A stretch of 64,000 nt of DNA from Bradyrhizobium sediminis (GTDB lineage: Bacteria > Pseudomonadota > Alphaproteobacteria > Rhizobiales > Xanthobacteraceae), in contig NZ_CP076134.1 of assembly GCF_018736085.1 (NCBI RefSeq), forward strand, positions 744,001-808,000. The letters run 5' to 3'. The notes beneath the pieces are model-generated. The model ran no database searches, had not been told where the DNA came from, and saw only the letters and a program-made list of their open reading frames with translations. Below, piece after piece: positions 49,576-58,898 of this stretch (the first letter of the stretch is position 1; each line of letters starts with the position of its first letter). The position numbers were made by a program, and so were the translations under genes.

Positions 49576-52056
49576 TCATCTCGCAGCTTTGAATGTTTCA
49601 GGCTGCTCATCTGCGGTGAGCGCGGCCCGTAGCTCCGCAATCAATTTCTTGCAGGTGGGTAGATGGCGCTCCTCCACATCCAGAATCCGGAGAAATCCTC
49701 GTTTCTTCAATGCCGCTATCGCGGCTGGAGACTGCGATTCGGAACCGGCCGCCTCGGAAACGATATCGATAAGACGGTCAATGGCGTGCAAGCGGCCGAG
49801 CAGGTAGTCATTCTCGCGGTAGGCGCGCGACAAGAACGCGGCAGATTGACTGAACGCAGTACCCTTTAGCTGAAACGTCCCCAGTCTGTTGATACCGACG
49901 GCGTCCTGCGCACTGATACGGTCAATCCGGACCTCGTTGAATTCCCCCGCTTCCCGCCACGGCATCACGGGAAACGTCACAACGTCCCAGAACGGAAACC
50001 CGAGATGATTTACAAGCACCTCGTGCCTCGCAAGGGGAGGCCACCCCTCGGTTTCGGAAAGAAGAACGTCAATGTCCGACGTGCTGGCTTTGAGATCGAT
50101 ATCCGAGCCGAGGCGCTCGATGAGCACATCAATCCGATCCCTGTGTCGCGTGGCAAAGGACTGCGCATATTTGCCAATTTGTCCGACGTCAGTCGGAGAC
50201 GGCCCTACCCGAAAGATGTCCTCGACCAGATTGCGGGTGGTTGCATTGACGGAGGTGGCAGCCTCTCTTTGCTCCAGTGCGTCTGCGCATTCGTAAAACT
50301 TGCGTTTCAAGCGGTCGACGCTGGCGGCCTCCAGACCCTCGAACTCTCCTGAACCGAGCATCTGGGAAAGGCGGTTTTGACCTTCGATCAGGAAACGAAG
50401 CCTGCGCTTTCGATAACCCACGTCAAACGCAAGTAAAAACGTGATCCACTTCGGGGTGTCAGGGCCTGCGACAGTTTCCGCCTGCAAGGGTCGGCCATCT
50501 GCGGGCTCGTAGGTCACGCCGGCCTGGATTGCCCAGGCGTCTATGATTTCTGCAATCGACCGCGCGAAGGGTGATTCCGGACGAACGCCGCGGATCTCCA
50601 TGATCAGTCGACTGACGAAGTCGCGCACCGAGGCGAGTTTCAGGCGCACATAGGCATCGTATGCGAAACCCGCGTCGCGGGCGGCCTTGATATTTGCCTG
50701 CTCGCGCCAGCCGCGAATCTGATCCTCGCTGTTCGGCTCGCGGTCGGTGGTCATGACCCCTGCGACAAGCCGGCGGATATTCGGCCGCGCGCTGTCGACG
50801 ATCGCCCTGAGCCGACGCACCTGTTCGTTGAAATGACCTATCCAGCTGAGTTCGTCGGTCACGGGTTGGGACAGCGGAATCTCGGACAGCGCACCTTTCA
50901 GCGTCGGAAAAAATCCTGGCAGACCGTGATGCACGGCCAGGCCCGCGGGTGTGGGGTTGGGATCAACGTAGACCACCCGTCGATCTACCTCACGATACGC
51001 GGCGCGGCCTCGGATGGCGCCGACCGCTTCGCGAAAGGGATGGCTGCTCAAAACGCTGCCATCGATGAACGGAACGGAAGCCGCGTCGACGTTCATTTGC
51101 ACGTAGTTGTCGAAATTCCGCGCAATGAACTCCGCGCGGCGCGGCCAGGGAATGGAGCGATTCCTGAGAAGTTGATCGACCTCCAGGATGCGCGCTGGCG
51201 GAAATGCTCCCGGAATTGATGACGTCGCGCGCGCGGCGAAAGCCAGCGCAGGCGCATTGGCCATTTCGAAATCGCTCTCAATGGCTCCGCTTTGACGCCT
51301 CCGGTATCTGAAATGGAGGTGGTGACGGTGTTCGCGCTCATGAATGATCGGAGGATTGTGAATCTGCATGGTTCGCTGGTGACCATTGAAATCAGTCAGG
51401 GTCACGAACAAATCGAGCCCTTGGCCGGAAGGAAGCAGAGAAGCCATCTCTCCCCGCGGCGTTCCCATGGCAGCTACCGCGTCGTACATCAGAGCGGTCA
51501 TCTTCAGGCCATCGAATGGGGGCTCAAACCATCGAGACCGCATGAACAGCGACAGTTTGGAACGCACCTCCAGGTCGCTGATCAGTCCTTTGCCTGTCAG
51601 ACCGGCGGCCCAGAACAGCGGTCGAAGAATCCACTTGCTCGATATGTGTGCCTTCGCTTCCGATGCCAGTAGCTCGGTGACATCGGCATTCTCAAGCCAG
51701 AGGTCGCGGAGCCGACCCATGGGCAGGTCATGACTCAACGCCCGTGCCAGCATGATGCCGTTGATTCCGCCCGCGGAGGCTCCCGCTACGATGTCAACGA
51801 TGACCCGCAGATCGACTGTCCGGCCGATATCGCGCAGGAGATCGAAATAGATCGCTTCAGTGTCAAATTCGGGATCGGAGCGGTCGCGAACATCGAAGAA
51901 TGCCGCGGCCGAGCGCTTTTCCCGGTTGATGATGGTATGAAGGGCGCTTGAAGCCCTGACGAGCTTCAGAATCTCCTTGGTGACGCCATGCATATAGATT
52001 GCCAGCGAGGCGCCTCCGAAGCAAACGAGCGCTATGCGGAGTTCCTTTTCGCGCAA
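49576..52056 (-). CDS. patatin-like phospholipase with C-terminal extension (DUF3376-type)
   Basis: The 826-residue protein starts with a patatin domain. LRIALVCFGGASLAIYMHGVTKEIL carries the glycine-rich oxyanion region, IVAGASAGGINGIML the GxSxG nucleophile (S94), and PFIDGSVLSSHPF the catalytic aspartate (D332). A long C-terminal region (about 400-826) is mostly helical and fits the patatin-related DUF3376 group. No signal peptide is seen, so it is probably cytosolic. The likely start is a TTG at 52056 preceded by a GAGGGGG ribosome-binding site. It would hydrolyse acyl-lipids. It is not visibly in a CBASS or retron context. Confidence 0.9.
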   Translation of the reverse strand: MREKELRIALVCFGGASLAIYMHGVTKEILKLVRASSALHTIINREKRSAAAFFDVRDRSDPEFDTEAIYFDLLRDIGRTVDLRVIVDIVAGASAGGINGIMLARALSHDLPMGRLRDLWLENADVTELLASEAKAHISSKWILRPLFWAAGLTGKGLISDLEVRSKLSLFMRSRWFEPPFDGLKMTALMYDAVAAMGTPRGEMASLLPSGQGLDLFVTLTDFNGHQRTMQIHNPPIIHEREHRHHLHFRYRRRQSGAIESDFEMANAPALAFAARATSSIPGAFPPARILEVDQLLRNRSIPWPRRAEFIARNFDNYVQMNVDAASVPFIDGSVLSSHPFREAVGAIRGRAAYREVDRRVVYVDPNPTPAGLAVHHGLPGFFPTLKGALSEIPLSQPVTDELSWIGHFNEQVRRLRAIVDSARPNIRRLVAGVMTTDREPNSEDQIRGWREQANIKAARDAGFAYDAYVRLKLASVRDFVSRLIMEIRGVRPESPFARSIAEIIDAWAIQAGVTYEPADGRPLQAETVAGPDTPKWITFLLAFDVGYRKRRLRFLIEGQNRLSQMLGSGEFEGLEAASVDRLKRKFYECADALEQREAATSVNATTRNLVEDIFRVGPSPTDVGQIGKYAQSFATRHRDRIDVLIERLGSDIDLKASTSDIDVLLSETEGWPPLARHEVLVNHLGFPFWDVVTFPVMPWREAGEFNEVRIDRISAQDAVGINRLGTFQLKGTAFSQSAAFLSRAYRENDYLLGRLHAIDRLIDIVSEAAGSESQSPAAIAALKKRGFLRILDVEERHLPTCKKLIAELRAALTADEQPETFKAAR

Positions 52057-52387
52057 GACTGTCCCCCTCGGGAAAGGATTTAGCGACGCGCCACAATAAC
52101 AATATCTTGCATGGATTGCTAAGCGAAAGCGGGAGGACCGCTTCCTGCGACGGCAGGCAGGCGTCGCGCATGCCTCTACACCTGTAGAGCGTTCCGATCA
52201 CGGCGACGTCAGAACGTCCGCGTCGGGTCATTCGCGTCGATCTTGACGTGTCGGCGGGACGTCCGAGCCGGCGGACGCCCGCTTTGTGCCCAATACGGGA
52301 AGTAATCAGGATCCTTCGATCACCTCGTCGACGCGGGCCAGCGGCGGCGGCGGGACATCGCGGCGGATTTCCGATCGGGCAGAAAGC
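52057..52387. other. gap between caspase-like and patatin genes
   Basis: About 330 bp without a convincing gene. It holds the patatin ribosome-binding region (near 52065) and, at 52225-52264, a 40-bp segment that recurs at 58952-58991 in the same orientation. Nothing else is recognisable. Confidence 0.6.
52225..52264 (+). repeat. 40-bp direct repeat, left copy
   Basis: GGGTCATTCGCGTCGAT is identical to 58952-58968, and the next 23 bp (through GTCGGCGGGA-like sequence and GTCCG) match with about four differences. The two copies flank 6.7 kb that carries the caspase-like, deacetylase, AraC-TPR and TPR genes. Confidence 0.75.
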
Positions 52388-54208
52388 TTAATTGCAAATT
52401 TCGGTATTCCCACCGCCAGGTGGACCACCTTGGCCAAGCATTCGATATTCAATCCGGCAGCCCTTGGCGATCGGCCGGCATCCGCCTTGTCCGCAAATAA
52501 CCTGCCCCGCCGTTGAAGGCTTGGTCGATGTCGCCGGCTCTTGTGCAGTTCGCTGCGGCTTGGTCGGCGGGGCAGTATCACGCTTGACCGACGGTTTCTT
52601 CTGTTCACTCTTTTCGCACGTATTGTCGTCGCCAACGTCGTAGCCCGCCGGGCAAGTTATTTTCCTGCAGCGCTCGCCATTGGCCTTGAAACCATGATCG
52701 CAAATCAGCGGGCAAACGCGCGTCGTCTTGCTCTTGACGACATCGAGTGCATCGACGCTGGCAACTCTAACTTCCAGTTTCATGCCCGCGTGCTTGTTGA
52801 ACAGATCGAGCGACCGCTGCGCTGCCGCATTCCAGTTGCCATCTACCGATCCGGTGTTGCAGCCGACTCGCCGCAGTTCGGATTGTAGTGAACGGGGAAG
52901 ATCGACCGTCGCTTGTTGATCAGATTTATCAGCCGGTGGCGTCAATGCCGCGACCTTTTCTTCCTTGGACTTCTTTTCAGCTGCGGCTTTGGCTTCAGCG
53001 GCAGCCTTTGCCTCTTCGGCGGCTTTGGTGCGTTCAGCCTCCTTTTCGGTGGCCTTGGCTATCGCTGCGGCCTTTAACCGTTCTGCTTCTGCAACCTTCG
53101 CCTCTTGGGCGTGCTTGGCCAATTCCGCAGCCACGCGGGCGCGTTCAGTCGCTTTGGCCTGCTCGGCGGCCTTGGCCTGTTCGGCGGCTTTCGCGCCTTC
53201 GATAGCAAGCCGCGTCTGTTCTTCCTGCGCGGCTTTGGCCTTGTTTGTGGCGTCAACCCGCGCCGCTTCCGCCGCCAATTTATCGCGTTGCGCTTTGGCA
53301 AGGGCGGTGAAGAAGCCAGACGGGTATTTTTCGATGAAAGCGTCCCAAACCGGCTTCGTGCCGACTTGAAGCGCGAATTCGTAGTTCCGCTGCATCGGGG
53401 TATCTTGATCCACGGGCGCAGCGATGGCTGGGGCTGGCGCGGACGGCACAAGCGTGACATCGTTGCCGCCCAATGATCCGTATACGAACGGCTCCTGTGC
53501 GTTGTTCGTGGCCTTCAATACGTCGTCGCGAACGAAACCGAATGCCTTGCGAAGATCGAGGCCGGGCTTGGCAAGATGGGTGACGAGCGCAGCGGCGAAC
53601 GGACTGTTCTTGCTGTCGCCGTCGGATGCCGTCGAGCCCGCCTTGGCGGCAAAGGCAATCATCGTGTTGGGAGTGGAAGGTTCGACCTTCGCCAGCCCCC
53701 GTCCAATCGCTCGGGAACCAACCGTCCGTTTCATTTTCTTGGCAAACGGATTGTCACGGCAAGCGTCAAGGATGACCAGACGAAGTTGCTTGGCAGGCTC
53801 GACCGCGAAAAGTACGCGGTCCAAAGCAAAGGTTTCATCAAGAACGTCGGTGTCGGTTTCCAGCGCGGCGTCCACCGGGATTAGATAGTTGGTGCCATCC
53901 AGTTCAATGCCGTGCCCGGCATAGTAGATTACTGCCATATCGGCATCGCGTGTCTTGTTGCCAAACTCGCGCAAGGCACGGCGCATTTCGTTGGTATTCA
54001 AATCCAGTTTCGAGTCTACGGAGTCGAACCCTGCCTTCCTGAACGTGGCAGCAACCGCTGCCGTATCGTTTGCAGGATTACTGAGCCTCGCGACCTTCTG
54101 ATAGGCCGAATTGCCGATCACCAATGCAACACGTTTCTCGGCGAATGATGAACCGCATCCGAGCCAAGTCGCAAAAATCAAAAAAGCAATAAACCGAAAT
54201 GCGCCCAT
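52388..54208 (-). CDS. exported caspase-like (C14) protein with coiled coil and Cys-rich tail
   Basis: The 606-residue product has a signal peptide (MGAFRFIAFLIFATWLGCGS). Residues about 24-240 form a caspase-fold peptidase with KRVALVIGNSAYQ, the catalytic histidine in IYYAGHGIE (H99) and cysteine in VILDACRDNPF (C150). A long Ala/Lys/Glu helix (about 310-420) follows. Next is a peptidoglycan-binding-like unit (LQSELRRVGCNTGSVDGNWNAAAQRSLDLF), then a Cys-rich segment (CPLICDHGFKANGERCRKITCPAGYDV). The ATG at 54208 opens the signal peptide. Export to the periplasm suggests an envelope role rather than cytosolic immunity. The target is unknown. Confidence 0.9.
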   Translation of the reverse strand: MGAFRFIAFLIFATWLGCGSSFAEKRVALVIGNSAYQKVARLSNPANDTAAVAATFRKAGFDSVDSKLDLNTNEMRRALREFGNKTRDADMAVIYYAGHGIELDGTNYLIPVDAALETDTDVLDETFALDRVLFAVEPAKQLRLVILDACRDNPFAKKMKRTVGSRAIGRGLAKVEPSTPNTMIAFAAKAGSTASDGDSKNSPFAAALVTHLAKPGLDLRKAFGFVRDDVLKATNNAQEPFVYGSLGGNDVTLVPSAPAPAIAAPVDQDTPMQRNYEFALQVGTKPVWDAFIEKYPSGFFTALAKAQRDKLAAEAARVDATNKAKAAQEEQTRLAIEGAKAAEQAKAAEQAKATERARVAAELAKHAQEAKVAEAERLKAAAIAKATEKEAERTKAAEEAKAAAEAKAAAEKKSKEEKVAALTPPADKSDQQATVDLPRSLQSELRRVGCNTGSVDGNWNAAAQRSLDLFNKHAGMKLEVRVASVDALDVVKSKTTRVCPLICDHGFKANGERCRKITCPAGYDVGDDNTCEKSEQKKPSVKRDTAPPTKPQRTAQEPATSTKPSTAGQVICGQGGCRPIAKGCRIEYRMLGQGGPPGGGNTEICN

Positions 54209-54587
54209 GTATGACCCCGGACGGCAGACTAACAAGTAATGCCGGAATCACAACAATCTCTCTGTGACGTTAGTCACAATAGATATCCGCATCCGGCCTT
54301 CGATCAAACCCAAGAACGGGACGCCAAGGCAGCGCGAGCGATGTCCATGCTGTGGCGTGTTATTCACCGGGCGGCTGCGCCTCGGGCTCTGGGAGTTCGG
54401 GATATCCGAGTCGGGTCGTGAGCGGAGATCAGGCTCTGGCTGAACCGGGTCCGTTTATCAGCCAAAGCGGATGTTCGGCGCCGGCGGCGGCACGTGCGCT
54501 AAGTGCCCAGAGGCGGACATACGTGTTGATATTCAGCCATCGCTGATGTCGCGCCACTCGCTTTGTGCGGTTCGCTGCATTGCGGTC
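54209..54587. other. gap upstream of the caspase-like gene
   Basis: About 380 bp between two minus-strand genes. I see no plausible gene. It must contain the promoter for the caspase-like gene; no clear sigma70 boxes stand out on the minus strand. Short stretches resemble decayed repeats. Confidence 0.5.
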
Positions 54588-55346
54588 TCAGTGGCTTGTC
54601 GCTCGCACCCATTTGGCGACTTCGACGACCGGTGCGACCCAGACTTCGTTCTGAGTGGCCAAATGGTCCAGCAATCCATTGAGGATCGACGGCTCGACAA
54701 ACAAGTCATGGGTTCCTGATCCTATGCCGTGAAAGACCAATATCAGCCAGTCGCCGCGGTCGCGCGTGAGATGTATCGCATCGGCGAGAGCGGCGAGCGA
54801 AAGCCCGTCAGCCTGAAAACAACCAAGGTTCATCATATCGAGGTCGCCGGATACATTCACCGCTTGGTCGGTCCGTCCGCCGCGCGCGGCGACAAAATCA
54901 GAATGGATAAGGCCGGAAATGGCCGTCTTGTTGGGCCACCGGCCGAGATGCGTATCGTAACACGTGTAGGCGTAGGTGCGCTCACCGAGACCGTCGATCA
55001 GTTTCAGAAATGCATTGGCGACCCGCACTTCCTGTTGGAATCTAATGGGCTCATAGCGCCGCAAATCGAAGGCTTTGTCGAGCCAGGCTCTGTGGGCGGC
55101 TTTGCGCCGGCAAGGGTGAAACAAGCTGTGGTTTCCCAGTTCGTGCCCGCGTGCTGCAAGCGCGCGCCAGGGCATCGGGTCGCTGCACGGGGCCGTCGCT
55201 ATATGGAGATAGAAGGTGCCACGCATTCCTCGCGCTTCGAGAACTGGTCCGGCCAGTTCATGATGGACAGGAAGCGCATCATCGAATGTGATCGACACGG
55301 CACATCTGCGTCCCGTCGGCCAGCAAGGCTTTTCCAAGCGGTCCAT
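54588..55346 (-). CDS. polysaccharide deacetylase (NodB-like) family protein
   Basis: The 252-residue protein has the NodB-homology signatures: CAVSITFDDALPVHHEL, where the usual TFDDG is TFDDA with both catalytic/metal aspartates, and GHELGNHSLFHP with the two zinc histidines (HSxxH). LILVFHGIG supplies motif 4. No signal peptide is visible; the N-terminus starts MDRLEKPCWPTGRRC. Family members remove acetyl groups from chitin, peptidoglycan or exopolysaccharide. The substrate is unknown. It lies alone on the minus strand between the AraC-TPR gene and the caspase-like gene. Confidence 0.88.
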   Translation of the reverse strand: MDRLEKPCWPTGRRCAVSITFDDALPVHHELAGPVLEARGMRGTFYLHIATAPCSDPMPWRALAARGHELGNHSLFHPCRRKAAHRAWLDKAFDLRRYEPIRFQQEVRVANAFLKLIDGLGERTYAYTCYDTHLGRWPNKTAISGLIHSDFVAARGGRTDQAVNVSGDLDMMNLGCFQADGLSLAALADAIHLTRDRGDWLILVFHGIGSGTHDLFVEPSILNGLLDHLATQNEVWVAPVVEVAKWVRATSH

Positions 55347-55552
55347 GAAAACCTCTCAATTGTCGCCCACAGTCTTAGCGCCAATCTCAACTTACAAAGG
55401 CGTGGATTCGCGCGGTGAAAGCCGGAGTGATCCGGTTGAACCTGTGGTCCACTCGTGCGCCGCGTTGTACCGCGGGTGCAATCGGCGTCCGGCTTTCCCT
55501 ATGTGAGCGCTGCTTAACAGATCAACGGCGGTAACAAAGCCGTTCCACAGAT

Positions 55553-56743
55553 CTACGCTAGGGGCAACCCGGCGATTTCCAGGCCATCGCCGAGGCGAGA
55601 CATAAAGGCTGGCGTGAAGGGCCAAGCGTGTCTGGCTTCCGCGACTGTCAGATCGGGATCCTTCCGCATCAACTGGCGGCCCATTCGGCGGGCCTCTCCC
55701 CGCGCTCCCGTCAGCGCAGCTGCGGCCACCGCGATCCTTTGCGCCCAAAAGGATCCCGGACAAGCCTCCACACCGCTCTTTACCCATAGCGCTGCCCGAT
55801 CATACCGGCCGGCGGCGAAGTGAGCACAGCCCATCCCTATAAAGCTGATGTGTCGCAGCGGTTCGAACGGCATCAGATGAAGAGCGATACTGAGTTCACG
55901 GATTGCGGCTTCGCTATCCCCGAAGTAGGCCGACATCCACCCGCGACGTATCCACCCATATGCAAGCCATGGATCGAGCACCAACGCACGCTCGAGCCGC
56001 CGGTCGGCTTCTTCGAGCCGATGCGCCAGCACGAGAGCCCCGCTGCTCAGCGTCACCGTCAAGGCATCGTGCGGGGCGAGATGATAGGCCTCGTCAGCGA
56101 GCTGGCAGGACCGCTCCCGATCGAGATCGGGAGTCGAACTGAAACGATGGGCCGCTCGCTGCCCCCAACACCAGGCGGCAACCGCCTTCGGCAATCCGTA
56201 GGTTGGAGCCAACTCCTGCGGGCGGCCAAGCTCTTCGAGAGCCGCGCTGCATTGTTTTGGTGCGACCGCGAAGGCAAATGGCAGAGCACTCAACGTCAAT
56301 AGCATGGCCTCATCCATGTCCATGTCAGCGTCGTTCTCCGACGAGCTTCGGACTCGCTGAATGGTCGTCGACGGGAGCTCTCCGAAGGCGTTTCGATACT
56401 GGGCTGCAAACCGACCCAACTGGCTGAAGCCACTGCCAAGTGCAACGTCTGTGACTGTGTCCTTCGGACCGGCGCGCAGCAGTTCTTGACGGGCACGCGC
56501 AAGCCGCATCCGCCGTACCCAGCCGAGGGGCGTAGTGCCCAGAAACATCCTGAAGTGAGCCTCAAGCGTTCGCGGGCGAACGCCACTGACCTGAGCAAGT
56601 AGTTCGAGCTGAATCGGCTCGGACAGATGGCCACGGAGCCAGCCAAGGGCACGCACCAAATCCGCCGGCAACGCCGACGAGGTGTCTAGCGAGTTGGTTG
56701 GGTTCGGATGCGCTTCCGAAATTGAGTCAGGCGTCGACATCAT
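55553..56743 (-). CDS. AraC-type regulator with C-terminal TPR-like region
   Basis: The 396-residue protein has the AraC DNA-binding domain at the N-terminus, not the usual C-terminus. About residues 28-130 include LLAQVSGVRPRTLEAHFRMFLGTTPLGWVRRMRLARARQELL and VTDVALGSGFSQLGRFAAQYRNAFGELPS. The remainder (about 150-360) is helical with TPR-like repeats such as LEEADRRLERALVLDPWLAYGWIRRGWMSAYFGDSEAAIRELSIAL. It is divergent from the exported TPR protein at 56901, separated by about 157 bp, and may regulate it. Similar inverted AraC/TPR designs occur in Bradyrhizobium, as far as I recall. Confidence 0.85.
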   Translation of the reverse strand: MMSTPDSISEAHPNPTNSLDTSSALPADLVRALGWLRGHLSEPIQLELLAQVSGVRPRTLEAHFRMFLGTTPLGWVRRMRLARARQELLRAGPKDTVTDVALGSGFSQLGRFAAQYRNAFGELPSTTIQRVRSSSENDADMDMDEAMLLTLSALPFAFAVAPKQCSAALEELGRPQELAPTYGLPKAVAAWCWGQRAAHRFSSTPDLDRERSCQLADEAYHLAPHDALTVTLSSGALVLAHRLEEADRRLERALVLDPWLAYGWIRRGWMSAYFGDSEAAIRELSIALHLMPFEPLRHISFIGMGCAHFAAGRYDRAALWVKSGVEACPGSFWAQRIAVAAAALTGARGEARRMGRQLMRKDPDLTVAEARHAWPFTPAFMSRLGDGLEIAGLPLA

Positions 56744-56900
56744 CAGGCCTCAACAAAGGAGGGTCCGAGCCACACAATACTCGATCCTCAGCGTTCTCGG
56801 CGAGATTTGTATAGCGATGCGGCTAGCGCATAGCCGCCCTTAAGTGATCGGCCTATCTAGGCGACGGTCAGTTGAAATCCGACCGACGGGGAGCTGAATC
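56744..56900. promoter_or_regulatory. divergent promoter region between AraC-TPR and TPR genes
   Basis: This 157-bp region must hold the promoters of both divergent genes. No perfect operator palindrome stands out by eye. Its position makes it the natural binding site for the AraC-type regulator. Confidence 0.4.
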
Positions 56901-58487
56901 ATGATTAAAACGTCATTCGCCATTGCCGCTGGGCTCGCGGCGGGGATTTCGCTTGCACAACCGGCTTTCGCACAATCGGGCGATGAAAAGCTCGGCACTG
57001 TACATTTCGAGACATCCTGCAAACCGGAAGCGCAGAAACTTTTCAACCGCGGAATGCTGTATCAGCACTCATTCTGGTACCGTGCGTCGCAACGAGTTTT
57101 CGAGGACGTGCTGAAGGCTGATCCCGAGTGCGGCATCGCTGATTGGGGCATCGCGCTAAGCCTGCTGTGGAATCCCCATGTCCCACCGCCCGCGAAGAAC
57201 CTCGCCGAAGGCGCCGCCGTGCTGGCGAATGCGAAGGGCATCGTCGTCAAGACCCAGCGCGAGCGCGACTACATCGATGCGCTTGGCGTCATGTACACCG
57301 ATTACGATAAGCTCGATCACCGCACGCGCATACAGGCCTACGCCAAAGCGATGGAACAGCTAGCGCAGCGCTATCCAAACGACGACGAAGCGCAGATCCA
57401 CTACGCGCTGGCGCTCAATACCTCGGCTTCGCCGGTCGACAAGACTTATGCCAACCAGCTCAAAGGCGCGGCCATCCTGGAGATAATCGCAAAACGCCAG
57501 CCGCGACATCCCGGCGTGGCGCATTATCTGATCCACCTCTACGACTATCCGCCGATCGCCGAGAAGGGCCTCGAGGCCGCCCGGCGCTATGCCAAGATTG
57601 CCCCGGCGTCGGCACATGCCCAGCACATGCCGTCACACATTTTCACGCGGGTCGGCTCCTGGAGCGAATCAATCGCGTCAAACGTCGAGGCGGCGCGCGT
57701 CGCAAAGGCGGGCAAGGAGAGCAACGATGAACTGCACGCCATGGATTACCTAGTCTATGCCTATCTGCAGCTCGGGCAGGACGATAAGGCCAGGGCCGTC
57801 ATCGACGATATGACGAAGGTCACCAGCTTCACCGAGACTTTCCTCCCTGGGCCCTATGCACTGGCGGCTTCGCCGGCGCGCTACGCGGTGGAGCGCGGCG
57901 ACTGGAAGGCCGCGGCTGAGCTTCAGGTTCGTCCCAGCCCGTTGGCTAACGTTCAGGCGATCACGTATTTTGCACGCGCCCTCGGAGCCGCCCGCTCAGG
58001 CAATGCGGAAGCCGCCAAGGTTGACATCGCCAAGCTCGCTGAGCTGCGGGACAAGCTGCGCGATACGAAGGACACCTATTGGTCGGAGCAAGTGGACATT
58101 CAGCAGCAGGCCGCGACCGCTTGGGTGCTCTATACCGATGGCCAGTACGACGACGCGCTGAAGGCCATGAGCGCCGCCGCCGACGCCGAGGATAGAACCG
58201 AGAAGCATCCGGTGACGCCCGGCGTGCTCAAGCCGGCGCGCGAACTTTATGGCGTGATGTTGCTGGAGCGCGGAATGGTGAACGATGCGCTTATTGCCTT
58301 TGAAGCGACGTTGAAGAAGGAGCCCAACCGGTTGGGTGCTTATGTGGGCGCAGCGAAGGCCGCCGAAAGGTCCGGTGACAAGACCAAGGCTCGCCATTAT
58401 TACGAGAAAATCGTGGCGATCACCGATGGCGCGGATACGACCCAGGCCGAGGTCGCTGGCGCACGCGCATATCTGAGGAAACTCTGA
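56901..58487 (+). CDS. exported TPR protein with conserved His motifs
   Basis: The 528-residue product has a signal peptide (MIKTSFAIAAGLAAGISLA, cleaved near AFAQ). The mature part has scattered TPR-type helices. Distinctive histidine-rich segments are HPGVAHYLIHLYDYPPIAEKG and HAQHMPSHIFTRVGSW, plus FWYRASQRVFEDVLKADPECGIADWGIALSL at the N-terminus. From memory this matches a widespread uncharacterised family in Proteobacteria and Acidobacteria. The His pattern might bind metal or haem. It overlaps functionally with the next gene: the stop TGA is directly followed by the GTG start of the small secreted protein. Confidence 0.85.
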   Translation: MIKTSFAIAAGLAAGISLAQPAFAQSGDEKLGTVHFETSCKPEAQKLFNRGMLYQHSFWYRASQRVFEDVLKADPECGIADWGIALSLLWNPHVPPPAKNLAEGAAVLANAKGIVVKTQRERDYIDALGVMYTDYDKLDHRTRIQAYAKAMEQLAQRYPNDDEAQIHYALALNTSASPVDKTYANQLKGAAILEIIAKRQPRHPGVAHYLIHLYDYPPIAEKGLEAARRYAKIAPASAHAQHMPSHIFTRVGSWSESIASNVEAARVAKAGKESNDELHAMDYLVYAYLQLGQDDKARAVIDDMTKVTSFTETFLPGPYALAASPARYAVERGDWKAAAELQVRPSPLANVQAITYFARALGAARSGNAEAAKVDIAKLAELRDKLRDTKDTYWSEQVDIQQQAATAWVLYTDGQYDDALKAMSAAADAEDRTEKHPVTPGVLKPARELYGVMLLERGMVNDALIAFEATLKKEPNRLGAYVGAAKAAERSGDKTKARHYYEKIVAITDGADTTQAEVAGARAYLRKL

Positions 58488-58898
58488 GTGACGCGCTGCA
58501 ATAAGCACGCAAACATCTCGGTGAGAGCATTCCTTCTGCCGATCGTGGTAGGTGCTCTTGCGACTCCGGCTGGCGCTCAATCGCTTCAGCTCGTCGGATA
58601 TTCAGGTCATCTCGGCGAGTGGGAGTTGACCGCCACCGTCACGGAAAATGCTTCCAGCCGAAAGGAATACGCCGGGCCGATGACGATGAAGCATGTCGGT
58701 ATATGCAGTCAGGATGGTCGGGAGGAGAGGACCGGTGAAATACACTTGCGCATATCGGCCTCGTGGTCGCGATTGAATGCCACACTCTCGATTGCCGGCG
58801 TCGAATGCACCTACAGCGGGACATTGTCGGACTCCTATACTGGCACAATGTACTGCCCCAATCGAGAATCAGTTCCGCTCAAGCTGTGGCTAAAATAG
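58488..58898 (+). CDS. small secreted beta-rich protein
   Basis: The 136-residue product starts at a GTG immediately after the TPR stop. A signal peptide (VRAFLLPIVVGALATPAGAQ) precedes a mature part with alternating beta-like segments: GEWELTATVTENASS, SWSRLNATLSIAGVECTYSGTLSDSYTGTMYC. Two or three cysteines may pair. No named family is recognised. The zero-gap arrangement with the TPR gene predicts a joint function in the periplasm. Confidence 0.7.
   Translation: MTRCNKHANISVRAFLLPIVVGALATPAGAQSLQLVGYSGHLGEWELTATVTENASSRKEYAGPMTMKHVGICSQDGREERTGEIHLRISASWSRLNATLSIAGVECTYSGTLSDSYTGTMYCPNRESVPLKLWLK

Noticed and set aside
49576..54208. Patatin plus caspase as a CBASS-like or other known defence operon
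   Set aside because: No nucleotidyltransferase, sensor or associated Cap genes are present, the caspase is exported, and a 330-bp gap separates the genes.
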